Positions 1-9,305 are shown, counted from the stretch's first letter. The stretch is DNA of 62,678 nucleotides from Prevotella sp. (GCA_016291085.1 JAEEVW010000019.1:1-62678), one strand, 5' to 3'. The notes: generated from the sequence alone by a model not told the origin. Made by a program: numbers and translations.

Positions 1-45
1 GGCGACGTCAAAGCCGAGCACTACTAATTGCCCGAACGCTTTCGC
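1..45 (+). rRNA. 23S rRNA, 3' end (partial)
   Basis: The first ~45 bases resemble the 3' end of Bacteroidota 23S rRNA, with the conserved CTACTAATTGCCCGAA stretch close to the mature end. The rest of the gene lies outside the window. The exact 3' end is approximate. A spacer of about 100 bp separates it from the 5S gene. Confidence 0.8.
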
Positions 46-149
46 AGCTCAGCAGTGAACTGCTGAGAACATAACGAAGTCATACTGTCAGGTGTTGGTA
101 TTGAGTCCAATCGAGGTTTTGCTTGTGGAGATAGTCAATAACCTATATT

Positions 150-261
<112 letters not shown>

Positions 262-266
262 TTTCT

Positions 267-314
267 GAAAGAAGCCCTTTCATCAGCAATGATGAGAGGG
301 CTTTCTTCGTTTTT
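267..314 (+). terminator. Terminator of the rRNA operon
   Basis: An 18-bp stem joins GAAAGAAGCCCTTTCATC to GATGAGAGGGCTTTCTTC across the loop AGCAAT, with two mismatches and one G-T pair. A T-run follows. It sits directly after the 5S gene. Confidence 0.88.
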
Positions 315-384
315 ATACTTTGTAACTTTTTGTTTCTTCTTTTTATTTTCCGTACTTTTATGCATAAAATCAAAATTTAATGTT

Positions 385-393
385 TATCTTTGC
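385..393 (+). promoter_or_regulatory. Bacteroidota-type -7 element for the TSCPD gene
   Basis: TATCTTTGC matches the consensus TAnnTTTG. Transcription would start near 400, which argues against the ATG at 380 and leaves only a very short leader before the ATGs at 401-413. Confidence 0.65.
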
Positions 394-412
394 AAACAAA
401 ATGGTTTATATG

Positions 413-688
413 ATGAAAATAAAACACGTTCAGTATGAGACTCAAGGCACTTGTTCGCGTTTAATCGACGTGACAGCTGATGAGAATGATGTAATCCAGC
501 AGGCATTCTTTGTTGGTGGTTGTAACGGTAATCTTCAAGGCATTAGTAAGTTGGTTTGTGGCCATAAGATAGACGACGTTATCGCTCGTCTTGACGGCAT
601 CCGCTGTGGAACGAAGGCTACTTCGTGTCCTGACCAGTTATGTCGTGCCCTCGAACAACTGAAAAAGGCGCCAGTTGAAGATGCATGA
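413..688 (+). CDS. TSCPD domain protein
   Basis: This 91-residue protein matches the short TSCPD family (TIGR03905-like), which resembles the C-terminal domain of some ribonucleoside-diphosphate reductases. The signature GCNGNLQGISKLV and the C-terminal TSCPDQL motif with its cysteine are visible, as is a Cys in the N-terminal GTCSR motif. These cysteines may bind metal. Its exact role is not established. I chose the ATG at 413 because the family starts just before the GTCS motif and because the promoter -7 box overlaps the upstream ATG at 380. ATGs at 401 and 410 are alternatives. Confidence 0.82.
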   Translation: MKIKHVQYETQGTCSRLIDVTADENDVIQQAFFVGGCNGNLQGISKLVCGHKIDDVIARLDGIRCGTKATSCPDQLCRALEQLKKAPVEDA

Positions 689-736
689 GGTTAGATGTAA
701 GAGATTTGAATTGTGGAACAAATGTAAATAGAGACT

Positions 737-817
737 ATGGATTGGTTACACATTATTGCAGTCATTATACTGGTAGTCGCTGGTATTCTGATTTACCTGA
801 ATAAGCGTAAAAGTTGA
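737..817 (+). CDS. Small single-pass membrane peptide (26 aa)
   Basis: An ATG at 737 opens a 26-codon frame ending in TGA at 815-817. It begins MDWLHIIAVIILVVAG, continues as a hydrophobic helix and ends in a basic tail (NKRKS). That is one membrane segment with a positive C-terminus. The gene lies 48 bp after the TSCPD gene and 46 bp before the aldo/keto reductase, so it may be co-transcribed with either. I do not recognise the family. It could be a membrane micropeptide or a chance ORF. The clean hydrophobic core and basic end favour a real gene. Confidence 0.5.
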   Translation: MDWLHIIAVIILVVAGILIYLNKRKS

Positions 818-863
818 CAGCAGGACTTAGACAACACAAAAATAACCTAAAACGAAGACAAAG

Positions 864-2237
864 ATGAAGAAAGATCAAACTGACATGAACCGGCGTCGGT
901 TTCTGCAACGACTGGGCGTTGGAGCGGGCTCTGCTTTGGCTATGATGGCTATGGGGCCTTTGAACGTGTTGGCTGGCAACAAGAAACCCGACGATGTTGT
1001 GGGCGGTAGCGATCAGGTGAAAATGACTTATCGTGTGCAGCATGGTTCTGGCGAGAAAATTTCCTTGTTGGGTTTCGGTATGATGCGTCTTCCTGACGAC
1101 CAAGAGGATGTTGATCGTTTGGTGGACTATGCGATTGCTCATGGCGTGAATTATTTTGACACTGCTCCTATGTATAAGGGTGGTAGGAATGAGGACCAGA
1201 CAGGGCGTGCACTAAGCCGTTATCCCAGGGATAAATACTATGTTGCAACAAAGATGTCCAATCAGAATCAGCGATTGTGGGATTTTGACGCAGCGAAAGA
1301 AATGTATGAACGTTCCTTCGAGCGTCTGCGGGTCGATTATATTGATTACTATTTGTTGCATAGCATTGGCGGCGGTGGTGTAGATGGTCTGAAAGGACGA
1401 TTCCTCGATAACGGGCTTCTTGACTTCCTGCTAAAGGAGCGCGAGTCAGGCCGTATCCGCCATTTGGGATTTTCGTATCATGGCGATGTGAGTGCTTTCG
1501 ACTGGTTGCTTAACCGTCAGGATGAATACCATTGGGACTTTGCACAGATACAGATGAACTATCTGGACTGGCGCCATGCCTCTCTGAACAAGGGTGGATG
1601 GCGGCGCGATGCTGATGCGGAATATCTGTATGAAAAGCTCGAGAAAACTGGAGTACAGGCTGTGATTATGGAACCCCTGCGCGGTGGTGCTTTGGGCAGG
1701 ATGAACGACGACCTGATGGCACGTCTGCAGGCTGTGCGCCCTGATGATACCCCTGCATCGTGGGCATTCCGTTGGGTTGGCTCCCATCCGAACATCCTGA
1801 CCACGCTGAGTGGTATGAACCAGATGGAACACATGGAAGAGAATGTACGTATCTTCTCACCGCTTGAACCCTGTACTGAGGCAGAAAATGTGCTGTTGGC
1901 TGAAATTGCCGATGTCATGGCGGGATTCCCCACGATACCATGTACTACCTGCAGCTACTGCATGCCTTGTCCCTTTGGAGTCGACATCCCCGGCAACTTT
2001 GCCTGTTACAATGATGCTGTCGATAAGCAGATTCTCCCGTTACCCGACAAGACGTCCGCTGATTATATGGCTCGTAAGCAACAGTTTGCCGACGGACTAC
2101 TCAAGGCTCTGCCCGACAAGTCACAATGGGCGAACCAGTGTACCGACTGCGAAGCCTGTTTGCCGAAGTGTCCACAGCAGATTCGTATTCCGAACCAGAT
2201 GGCTCGTATCGTCGAGACCTTGAGTAGAAGGACATGA
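864..2237 (+). CDS. Tat-exported aldo/keto reductase with ferredoxin domain
   Basis: This 457-residue oxidoreductase starts with a twin-arginine signal (MNRRRFLQRLG at residues 11-21, then a hydrophobic stretch), so it is probably exported folded with its cofactors. The middle is an aldo/keto reductase TIM barrel, with LGFGMMRLP near the start and the DYYLLHS strand. The C-terminus has two [4Fe-4S] cluster motifs of the CxxCxxCxxxCP type, at about residues 359-370 (CTTCSYCMPCP) and 425-436 (CTDCEACLPKCP). Such fusions are common in Bacteroidota, but their substrates are mostly unknown. ATGs at 864 and 885 are both possible; either keeps the RR motif. The GH9 gene follows after 33 bp and may share the transcript. 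Confidence 0.85.
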   Translation: MKKDQTDMNRRRFLQRLGVGAGSALAMMAMGPLNVLAGNKKPDDVVGGSDQVKMTYRVQHGSGEKISLLGFGMMRLPDDQEDVDRLVDYAIAHGVNYFDTAPMYKGGRNEDQTGRALSRYPRDKYYVATKMSNQNQRLWDFDAAKEMYERSFERLRVDYIDYYLLHSIGGGGVDGLKGRFLDNGLLDFLLKERESGRIRHLGFSYHGDVSAFDWLLNRQDEYHWDFAQIQMNYLDWRHASLNKGGWRRDADAEYLYEKLEKTGVQAVIMEPLRGGALGRMNDDLMARLQAVRPDDTPASWAFRWVGSHPNILTTLSGMNQMEHMEENVRIFSPLEPCTEAENVLLAEIADVMAGFPTIPCTTCSYCMPCPFGVDIPGNFACYNDAVDKQILPLPDKTSADYMARKQQFADGLLKALPDKSQWANQCTDCEACLPKCPQQIRIPNQMARIVETLSRRT

Positions 2238-2270
2238 ACAAAACAATGAAACAAGATCAGATACTAATGA

Positions 2271-4016
2271 ATGTCGATGATGAGAACCATGAGGATGATT
2301 TTGGCCGGAATGATGATGGCCGTAACCTGCGCTGAGATGCAGGCTGATGACGGGGTGCAGATTCGCTGCAATCAGGTGGGTTGCTACCCGCAGCAGGAGA
2401 AAGTGATTGTGGTTGAGGGTGTGAACCCCAGTGGTAAGGTGCGCATCACGATGCCCGACGGCAAAGTGGTAAAGGCAAAGGCAATCCGTAAGGCGGTGTC
2501 GCCTTTGTCGCAGAAAACGCGTTATGTAGTGAACCTTGGCGAACTAACGACTCCCGGCGACTACCGTGTGTCGGTGGGTAAGGATGCGTGTATGCTGCAT
2601 GTCAGCGAGCATGCCTATCGCGACATTGCGACGGCCTCACTGCGTCTCTTCTATCTCATCCGCTCTGGTGTGCCTATCGATGATGCCGTATATAGCCGTC
2701 CGTTAGGACATCCCGATACGCAGGTGCTGGTTCACAACTCTGCCGCGTCGCCGCTGCGACCTGCTGGAACGGTCATCAGTTCCCCCTACGGCTGGTACGA
2801 TGCCGGTGACTACAATAAGTATGTCGTGAATTCGGCGTTCAGCATTGGTCTGATGTTTGCAGCCTACGAGATGCAGCGCGATTACTTTGCTAACCTCAAG
2901 ACCAACATTCCTGAGAGTGGCAACCAGACCCCCGACCTGTTGGACGAGATGATGTTCAACCTGCGGTGGTTCCTGACGATGCAAGACCCCTATGATGGCG
3001 GCGTCTATCACAAACTGACCACACCCAACTTCGAAGGCATGTTCATGCCTGCCGACTGCCACCAGCCTCGCTATGTGGTGGCGAAGAGTGTGACGGCGAC
3101 GCTCGACTTTGCTGCCGTTATGGCCGATGCTGCACGACTCTTCGAACCCTACCAGACAGACTATCCTGGTTTCTCGGCTCAGGCTGCAGCCATGGCTGAG
3201 CGTGCCTATCAGTGGGCGAAAGCGAACCCCACAGCGTTCTACCACCAGCATCTGCTAAAGGATCCTGTGGTGACCACTGGTGGCTATGGCGACGGTTCAG
3301 CTTCCGACGAATTCTTCTGGGCGGCAACAGCCCTCTACCGACTGACGGGCAAGCAAGCTTATCTCGATGATGCGTTACAATATCAGCCCAAGCAGTTTAC
3401 CACACCGTCGTGGGGCAATGTCGCCACGTTGGGAGCCTACGACTGGCTGTCAAGTCCCCTCGTCGGTTTGCCTGAGCAAGCAGGGCGTTTGTATGGCGAG
3501 ATGCTGAATCAGCTGATGGCCTATTGTGATACAGTCATCGAGGGTGTCGACCAATCGTCATTCCAGTCGCCCTATGGCAACAAGGCCCGTGACTTCGGCT
3601 GGGGTTGTCTAGCTGAGCACTGCTGCTGTCAGGCCATGGCGCTGCTTTATGCCGACAGGTTGATGGGTACGGAGCGTTACCGCCGTTATGCCATGCAGAA
3701 TGCTGATTACCTGCTGGGTCGTAATGCCACGGGCTACTGCTTTGTGACGGGCTTCGGCGACAAGAGTCCCATGCATCCCCACCACCGTCTGTCGGAGGCT
3801 GATGGCATCGTGGCTCCCTTCCCTGGTATGCTGGTAGGCGGCCCGAATCCTGGACAGCAGGACCGTCGCGAGGTTGGCCCCGACGGCTATCCTTCGAACT
3901 TCCCAGACGAGTCGTATGTCGACATCATGGCATCGTACGCTTCGAACGAGATTGCCATCAACTGGAATGCCTCGCTTGTTGCTTTCCTCTGCTGGCTCGA
4001 CGCCCTCGCTGAATAA
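2271..4016 (+). CDS. Glycoside hydrolase family 9 (endoglucanase-type)
   Basis: This 581-residue secreted enzyme has a signal peptide (about residues 1-25) and an N-terminal Ig-like CelD_N domain (residues ~28-115). An (alpha/alpha)6 GH9 catalytic domain follows. The catalytic DAGDY motif appears in GWYDAGDYNKY. The late signature GFGDKSPMHPHHR supplies the conserved substrate-binding His/Arg. The C-terminal NEIAINWNA region carries the general-acid Glu. GH9 enzymes cut beta-1,4-glucans such as cellulose and mixed-linkage glucan, with inversion. No cellulose-binding module or dockerin is visible. The actual substrate (cellulose, xyloglucan backbone or oligosaccharides) cannot be told from sequence. 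Confidence 0.92.
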   Translation: MSMMRTMRMILAGMMMAVTCAEMQADDGVQIRCNQVGCYPQQEKVIVVEGVNPSGKVRITMPDGKVVKAKAIRKAVSPLSQKTRYVVNLGELTTPGDYRVSVGKDACMLHVSEHAYRDIATASLRLFYLIRSGVPIDDAVYSRPLGHPDTQVLVHNSAASPLRPAGTVISSPYGWYDAGDYNKYVVNSAFSIGLMFAAYEMQRDYFANLKTNIPESGNQTPDLLDEMMFNLRWFLTMQDPYDGGVYHKLTTPNFEGMFMPADCHQPRYVVAKSVTATLDFAAVMADAARLFEPYQTDYPGFSAQAAAMAERAYQWAKANPTAFYHQHLLKDPVVTTGGYGDGSASDEFFWAATALYRLTGKQAYLDDALQYQPKQFTTPSWGNVATLGAYDWLSSPLVGLPEQAGRLYGEMLNQLMAYCDTVIEGVDQSSFQSPYGNKARDFGWGCLAEHCCCQAMALLYADRLMGTERYRRYAMQNADYLLGRNATGYCFVTGFGDKSPMHPHHRLSEADGIVAPFPGMLVGGPNPGQQDRREVGPDGYPSNFPDESYVDIMASYASNEIAINWNASLVAFLCWLDALAE

Positions 4017-4065
4017 ATGCCAGTCGGTTGGCTGACCGCTACCGTTAAATTTCTGAAAACAAATG

Positions 4066-4092
4066 AGGACGTAACACCCGTTGTTACGTCCT
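4066..4092 (+). terminator. Hairpin after GH9 gene
   Basis: AGGACGTAAC and GTTACGTCCT form a perfect 10-bp stem with a 7-nt loop. The downstream sequence is TATATATA rather than a T-run. It probably separates the GH9 transcript from the rhamnose operon, or acts in the leader of the latter. Confidence 0.6.
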
Positions 4093-4139
4093 TATATATA
4101 TAAGTAATATGGTTAAGAACTACTTAAACGGCTCTATAT

Positions 4140-5654
4140 ATGACAGACAAGAAATACTTTTTTGCCGTTGACCTGGGTGCCACCAGTGGACGAACCATTA
4201 TTGGCAGCATGGCCGACGGACGACTGGAACAGGAAGAGATAACCCGTTTTCCGAACAACCTGATAGAGACGGGCGGTCATTTCTATTGGGACATCTATGC
4301 CTTGTATTTAGAGATGATACGCGGTCTGAAGGAGGTTGCTCGACGGGGGCTGGACATAGCTTCGATAGGTATTGATACCTGGGGCGTCGATTTCGTCTTT
4401 ATCGGCGATGACGGTGCCATATTGCGTAATCCGATGGCTTACCGCGATCCGCACACTTTTGGACGCATGGAGAAGTATTTTGAAAAGGTGATGGATAGGC
4501 AAAGTGTCTATGACATCACTGGTATCCAGTTTATGAACTTCAACTCGCTATTCCAACTCTATGCCATGCAGCAGGATGGTAACGTGGCTATGAAGATGGC
4601 GAAGGAAGTGTTATTCGTGCCCGATGCGCTGTCGTGGATGCTGACGGGCGAGGCAGTGTGTGAGTACACCATTGCGTCGACCAGTCAGATGCTTGACCCG
4701 CGGACTGGAGACCTTAGCGAGAAACTGATTGAGAGCGTGGGCATGAAGCGTAGCCAGTTTGGCCGTATGGTACAGCCCGGCACGCAGATTGGTGTGCTGA
4801 CCGAGGAGGTACAGAAGATGACGGGGTTGGGCCCGGTGCCGGTAATTGCCGTTGCCGGTCATGACACGGGTGCTGCTGTAGCTGCCGTGCCCGCCAAGAA
4901 TGAGCAGTTTGCATATCTGTCGAGTGGAACGTGGAGTCTGATGGGTATCGAAACGAAGAATGCCATCATCAACGATCGAAGCTATGAACTGAACTTCACC
5001 AACGAGGGTGGCATCGAGGGTACTACGCGATTTCTGAAGAACATCTGCGGCATGTGGCTGTATGAGCGTTGCAGGAAGGAATTTAAGGACTCAACTGGAG
5101 AACCGTTGAGCGCGAGCCATCAGGAACTGCAGGGCTCGGCGATGCAGGTGGAGGCGTTCCGCAGCATCATCAACCCTGACGACAAGGCCTTTGCCAATCC
5201 ACCATCGATGATTGAGGCTATCCAGACCTATTGTCGCGAGACGGGTCAGGCAGTGCCTGAGACACCGGCGGAGATATGCCGCTGCATCTTCGACTCGCTG
5301 GCGCTGAGGTATCGGCAGGTGTTCCAGTGGTTGAAGGAGTTTTATCTCTCGACGGGAAAACCGTTGAGCACAATAAACGTGCTGCATATCATTGGTGGCG
5401 GGTCGTTGAACAAGTATCTGAACCAGTTTACGGCAGATGCCTGTGGCGTTGAGGTGCTGGCCGGTCCGCAGGAGTGTACCGCCATTGGCAACATCATGTT
5501 GCAGGCCAAGGCCATGGGACTGGTAAAGGACATTTGGGAAATGCGTCGCATCATTGCCAATAGCGTCGACTTGGTGGCTTACCATCCCTCAGGCGACAAG
5601 GCCACGTGGGATGCTGCTTACGAGAAATATCTGAAAGTAACAAATCAAAAATAA
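4140..5654 (+). CDS. rhaB: Rhamnulokinase (FGGY family)
   Basis: This 504-residue FGGY sugar kinase phosphorylates L-rhamnulose to L-rhamnulose-1-phosphate in the cytoplasm. The N-terminal ATPase phosphate motif VDLGATSGRTI is rhamnulokinase-like, as are IDTWGVDF and MAYRDP. The second-domain signatures AGHDTGAAVAAVP, LSSGTWSLMG and HIIGGGSLN complete the actin-like fold. Its length is normal. It is the first gene of a four-gene operon (9, 4 and 32 bp gaps) with an isomerase, a permease and rhamnulose-1-phosphate aldolase. That context decides rhamnose over fucose. No regulator gene is linked here. Confidence 0.9.
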   Translation: MTDKKYFFAVDLGATSGRTIIGSMADGRLEQEEITRFPNNLIETGGHFYWDIYALYLEMIRGLKEVARRGLDIASIGIDTWGVDFVFIGDDGAILRNPMAYRDPHTFGRMEKYFEKVMDRQSVYDITGIQFMNFNSLFQLYAMQQDGNVAMKMAKEVLFVPDALSWMLTGEAVCEYTIASTSQMLDPRTGDLSEKLIESVGMKRSQFGRMVQPGTQIGVLTEEVQKMTGLGPVPVIAVAGHDTGAAVAAVPAKNEQFAYLSSGTWSLMGIETKNAIINDRSYELNFTNEGGIEGTTRFLKNICGMWLYERCRKEFKDSTGEPLSASHQELQGSAMQVEAFRSIINPDDKAFANPPSMIEAIQTYCRETGQAVPETPAEICRCIFDSLALRYRQVFQWLKEFYLSTGKPLSTINVLHIIGGGSLNKYLNQFTADACGVEVLAGPQECTAIGNIMLQAKAMGLVKDIWEMRRIIANSVDLVAYHPSGDKATWDAAYEKYLKVTNQK

Positions 5655-5663
5655 AAGATTAAT

Positions 5664-7094
5664 ATGGCTAAACCATTAGTAGAAACCAAAGCAAGGGTAG
5701 GTGTCTTCAGTATTGCACTGCAGGCTTACCTGCCACAGTTCCCTCAACTCGTTCCTGAGTTCGAGGCTCAGTATGAAGCATTCAAGAAGACGTTGCCCGA
5801 CACCATCGAGATTATCGATGGCGGTATGGTGACCACCAAGGAGCAGTCGATGGCTGCAGGCGACAAGTTCCGTGCTGCCGATGTCGACCTCGTCATTCTG
5901 CAGATGCTTACATATTGCACATCTTATAATATGTTGCCTGCAGTGCGCGACCTCGATGTTCCCGTCGTCATCGTGAACCTGCAGAAGAAGTTGGCTCCCG
6001 ACTATGCCAAGACGGACATCCCCACGTGGCTGGGTGAGCTGTACGCTTGCGGTGCCATTGGCGAGATGGTAGCTGACTTGAATCGTGCCGGCAAGCGCTC
6101 GGCAGTAATTACCGGTGTTGTAGAAGGTGGTGATCCTGGTGTTCAGGCAGAAATTGAAGACTGGTGCCGTGCTGCCCAGGTGCGTCGCCGTTTCCGCGAT
6201 ACCAACATCGCACAGATTGGTCGTCCTTATCCTGGTATGATGGATCTCTACATCGATGAGACCAATCTTTATCACCGTATGTTTGTATATACCAAGCAGT
6301 TTGACTGGGAGAAGATGTGGGCTATCGCTGATAATATTACTGACGAGGCTGCTATCAAGGCTAAAGCTCAGGATATTCTCGATACCTTCGATATTGAGGG
6401 TGGTGGTACCATCGAGAAAGTCTGGGATATGGCTAAGTACGTCGTTGCCTTCGAACAGTGGGTGAAGGACGAAAAGCTGGGCATGATTGCTTCTCACTAT
6501 GCTGGTTTTGCCCAGGGCGTTGCCGGCAAACTCGACTCCATGCTGATTCCTGCGTTCTCTATGCTCATCAAGCAGCATACCGCTTGTGCTGTTGAAGGCG
6601 ACATGAAGGTGGCTATGGCAATGTCTATCCTGAAGACCATTTCTGGCACGGGAACATTGGCTGAGATGTACTCTATCGACTTCCCGAAGGACATCTGCAT
6701 CATTGGTCACTCTGGTTCTGGCGACTTCGACATCTCGCAGGCCAAGAAGCCAACGATGAAGATTGTGCCTGTGTTCCACGGAAAGACGGGTGGTGGCTAT
6801 CTCACGCAGTTCTATCCTCCCACGGGTCCTGTCACCTATCTGGCTATCACGCAAGACAAGAACGGCGTCTTCAAGTTTGTAGTTGCCGAGGGTGTCAACG
6901 AGGATGGCGAAATCTTCACCTTTGGCGATACCAACATGCGCACTAAGTTCTCATTGTCGTGCCGCGAGTTCGTCAACAAGTGGAGCGAGGCCGGTCCCAC
7001 GCACCACATGGCAGCTGCTGTCGGACATCATATCGATACCATCCTGAAGGTGGCCAAGATTTTCAATATTGAGTGTGATGTAGTTTGCAGATAA
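5664..7094 (+). CDS. L-fucose/L-arabinose isomerase-fold sugar isomerase, probable L-rhamnose isomerase
   Basis: This 476-residue protein belongs to the AraA/FucI-like isomerase superfamily, not to the RhaA TIM-barrel family. It starts with a Rossmann-like domain (VGVFSIALQAYLPQFP) and has a central DLVILQMLTYCTSYN segment. The GTLAEMYSIDF region and the late VVPVFHGKTGGG and HHMAAAVGHHID segments fit the metal-binding C-terminal domain. Its place between rhamnulokinase and rhamnulose-1-phosphate aldolase implies it converts L-rhamnose to L-rhamnulose. That role is inferred from context. L-fucose or L-arabinose isomerase activity remains possible. No separate rhaA is present in the window. 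Confidence 0.75.
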   Translation: MAKPLVETKARVGVFSIALQAYLPQFPQLVPEFEAQYEAFKKTLPDTIEIIDGGMVTTKEQSMAAGDKFRAADVDLVILQMLTYCTSYNMLPAVRDLDVPVVIVNLQKKLAPDYAKTDIPTWLGELYACGAIGEMVADLNRAGKRSAVITGVVEGGDPGVQAEIEDWCRAAQVRRRFRDTNIAQIGRPYPGMMDLYIDETNLYHRMFVYTKQFDWEKMWAIADNITDEAAIKAKAQDILDTFDIEGGGTIEKVWDMAKYVVAFEQWVKDEKLGMIASHYAGFAQGVAGKLDSMLIPAFSMLIKQHTACAVEGDMKVAMAMSILKTISGTGTLAEMYSIDFPKDICIIGHSGSGDFDISQAKKPTMKIVPVFHGKTGGGYLTQFYPPTGPVTYLAITQDKNGVFKFVVAEGVNEDGEIFTFGDTNMRTKFSLSCREFVNKWSEAGPTHHMAAAVGHHIDTILKVAKIFNIECDVVCR

Positions 7095-7098
7095 GGTT

Positions 7099-8451
7099 AT
7101 GGCAAATTCTGGATCTTTAAAGAGCACCATTGCGGTGTCTCTCACCAATTACCTCGATGCCGGTGCCATTGTGGCTGGTGCCGTTGGTCTTACATTGTGG
7201 CAGAAATATTTGGGACTATCAGAAGTTCATCTCGGATGGTTAAATTTCATCTCTGCCAACTGCCTTGGTGCAGCCTTGGGTGCTATCATAGGTGGTTTCC
7301 TGGCCGATAAGTACGGACGAAAGTTTATCTTTACCTACAATCTTCTGGTCTATATGACAGGTGTACTGCTTGTAATGTTTGCAATCAACTTCCCCATGTT
7401 GCTGGTTGGTTTCCTCATTACGGGCATCAGTGTCGGTGTGGGCGTACCTGCCTCATGGACCTACATCTCTGAGTCATCGGAGGTAAACAACCGCGGACGT
7501 AATATTTGTATTTCTCAAATGTCGTGGGGGGTAGGTCCTATGTGCATTCTTCTTTTTGGAATGCTCTTTGCACCAGGCAATGACGTTGATCCGAATGGCC
7601 CCTTATATGGCATGGTTGAGTCTGTGGCAGGTTTCTTTGGTGGTGCAGACATGAGTCGGGATGCAATTAATGTCTTCTCGTCGCGTATTGTGTTCTTTAC
7701 CCTGTTTGTCGTGGCTTTCATTGCTTGGAATCTGCAGCGTAAACTGCAGGAAAGTACTGAGTTTACGGCTCAGAAAGATACTGCCGAGAAGACTGGACTG
7801 CTGGAAAATATCAAGGTGTTGTTCTCCAACAAGATTGCCATACGTACCGTCGTTTTCCTTGCTACCATCTATCTCACATGGAACCTTGTAGCTTCGGTGA
7901 TGGGATTCTTCCAGCCGCATATCTATGAGACGGCAGGCGATGTTAGCAACAAGCAGTCTGCATGGATGAATTGTATACAATGGGCTATCATCGTGGGTGT
8001 GACGTTCATAGTGTCAAAACTTATCGATAAGACTTCTCACAAGGCTATCTACACCTTTGGCCTGCTCGTGGCTATCGCTGCCTGGCTGATAATCGTTACC
8101 ATCGGTGTCAACGGTATGGTAGGCCTCTGGCTCTTCGCTATCCTTTGGGGCATTCAGGGCGGTTCGTCGCCACAGATATTCTATGCCTTGTGGGGTTCAG
8201 AGCTGTTCCCTGCCAAGTTCCGTGCCGGTGCCCAAGGCCTGATGTTCTTTATCGTGCGTGGCCTGTCGGCTGTCTGGGGACTTATCTTCACCTATATATA
8301 TGGTGACAACGGTGAGGGTTTCACCATCGCCGCATTCTGCATGATAGTACTATTAGTTATCTCGCTCATCGTTGGCTTTATCGGTGCACCGGTTACCCGT
8401 GGCCGTACGCTGGAGGACATCACTAAGGAGCGCTACGGCGACAATTATTGA
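7099..8451 (+). CDS. MFS sugar permease, probable L-rhamnose transporter
   Basis: This 450-residue protein has about 12 predicted membrane helices and major facilitator signatures. The loop 2-3 motif appears as GGFLADKYGRKFIF, and PASWTYISESSEVNNRGR fits the central sugar-porter region. It starts 4 bp after the isomerase stop, so translation is probably coupled. In Bacteroidota rhamnose regulons the permease is often an MFS protein rather than RhaT. Context supports proton-linked uptake of L-rhamnose across the inner membrane. Specificity is inferred. Confidence 0.85.
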   Translation: MANSGSLKSTIAVSLTNYLDAGAIVAGAVGLTLWQKYLGLSEVHLGWLNFISANCLGAALGAIIGGFLADKYGRKFIFTYNLLVYMTGVLLVMFAINFPMLLVGFLITGISVGVGVPASWTYISESSEVNNRGRNICISQMSWGVGPMCILLFGMLFAPGNDVDPNGPLYGMVESVAGFFGGADMSRDAINVFSSRIVFFTLFVVAFIAWNLQRKLQESTEFTAQKDTAEKTGLLENIKVLFSNKIAIRTVVFLATIYLTWNLVASVMGFFQPHIYETAGDVSNKQSAWMNCIQWAIIVGVTFIVSKLIDKTSHKAIYTFGLLVAIAAWLIIVTIGVNGMVGLWLFAILWGIQGGSSPQIFYALWGSELFPAKFRAGAQGLMFFIVRGLSAVWGLIFTYIYGDNGEGFTIAAFCMIVLLVISLIVGFIGAPVTRGRTLEDITKERYGDNY

Positions 8452-8483
8452 GTTAAGGATTAAGAGTTAAGAATTAAGAAAAG

Positions 8484-9305
8484 ATGAAAAGTATATTAGA
8501 AGGCCGCGAAAAGTTGAAGGCGGTTATTGATCAGATTGCCGAGGTCACTGGTTACCTGTGGCAGAAAGGATGGGCTGAACGTAATGGTGGTAACATCACC
8601 GTCAACGTCACCGAGTTTATGGACGAAGAGTGCAAGGCTATGCCGGCTATTTCGGAAGTGAAGCCGATAGGTATGACCCTGCCTCAGTTGAAGGGCAAGT
8701 ATTTCTATTGTAAGGGAACTGGCAAGCGCATGCGCGACCTCGCCAAGCAACCCATGCAGAATGGCAGTATTATCCGAATTCTCGATGATTGCGCCTCTTA
8801 CGAGGTTATTGCTGACGTGAACGTGGTGCCTACTTCAGAGTTACCCACACACTTGGCTCTACAGGACTATCTGCTGGAGACCGGTTCGTGCTACAAGGCA
8901 ACCCTGCATACACACCCCATCGAGTTGGTGGCTATGAGCCATATCCAGCGTTTCCTGAAGGGTGATGAGATGACCCGTGTGCTGTGGTCGATGATTCCAG
9001 AGACGCTGGCCTTTGCACCGCTTGGCATTGGTATTGTACCCTATGCTCTGCCTTCTTCAGTGGCACTTGCTGAAGCTACTCTCGAGCAGATCAAGACCCA
9101 CGATGTGGTAATGTGGGAGAAGCACGGCACCGTGGCCGTTGGCACAGACATCATGGATGCCTTCGACCAAACTGATGTGCTCTGCAAGGCAGCCAACATC
9201 TATATGTGTGCCCGTTCCATGGGTAGTGAGCCCGATGGTATGACCGCTGAGCAGATGAAGGAAGTGCAGGATGTGTTCCAGCTTCCCAAGAAACGTCCGT
9301 GTTAG
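8484..9305 (+). CDS. rhaD: Rhamnulose-1-phosphate aldolase
   Basis: This 273-residue class II aldolase splits L-rhamnulose-1-phosphate into DHAP and L-lactaldehyde. Hallmarks of RhaD are KGWAERNGGNI near residue 28 and VPTSELPTH, with the catalytic Glu region nearby. The zinc-binding TLHTHPIE histidines and a further His in MWEKHGTVAVG are also present. It resembles RhaD more than the shorter FucA (~215 aa). It is the last gene of the operon, 32 bp after the permease, and is followed by a stem-loop. A lactaldehyde-handling enzyme is not linked here. Confidence 0.88.
   Translation: MKSILEGREKLKAVIDQIAEVTGYLWQKGWAERNGGNITVNVTEFMDEECKAMPAISEVKPIGMTLPQLKGKYFYCKGTGKRMRDLAKQPMQNGSIIRILDDCASYEVIADVNVVPTSELPTHLALQDYLLETGSCYKATLHTHPIELVAMSHIQRFLKGDEMTRVLWSMIPETLAFAPLGIGIVPYALPSSVALAEATLEQIKTHDVVMWEKHGTVAVGTDIMDAFDQTDVLCKAANIYMCARSMGSEPDGMTAEQMKEVQDVFQLPKKRPC

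Noticed and set aside
5676..6854. 392-codon open frame antisense to the isomerase gene
   Set aside because: The plus-strand isomerase has clear homology and operon context. The antisense frame results from codon bias and has no recognisable motif.
4140..9305. Operon as L-fucose (fucK-fucI-fucP-fucA) pathway
   Set aside because: The kinase motifs and the 273-residue aldolase fit RhaB and RhaD, not FucK and FucA. The isomerase fold alone points to fucose, so rhamnose is preferred.
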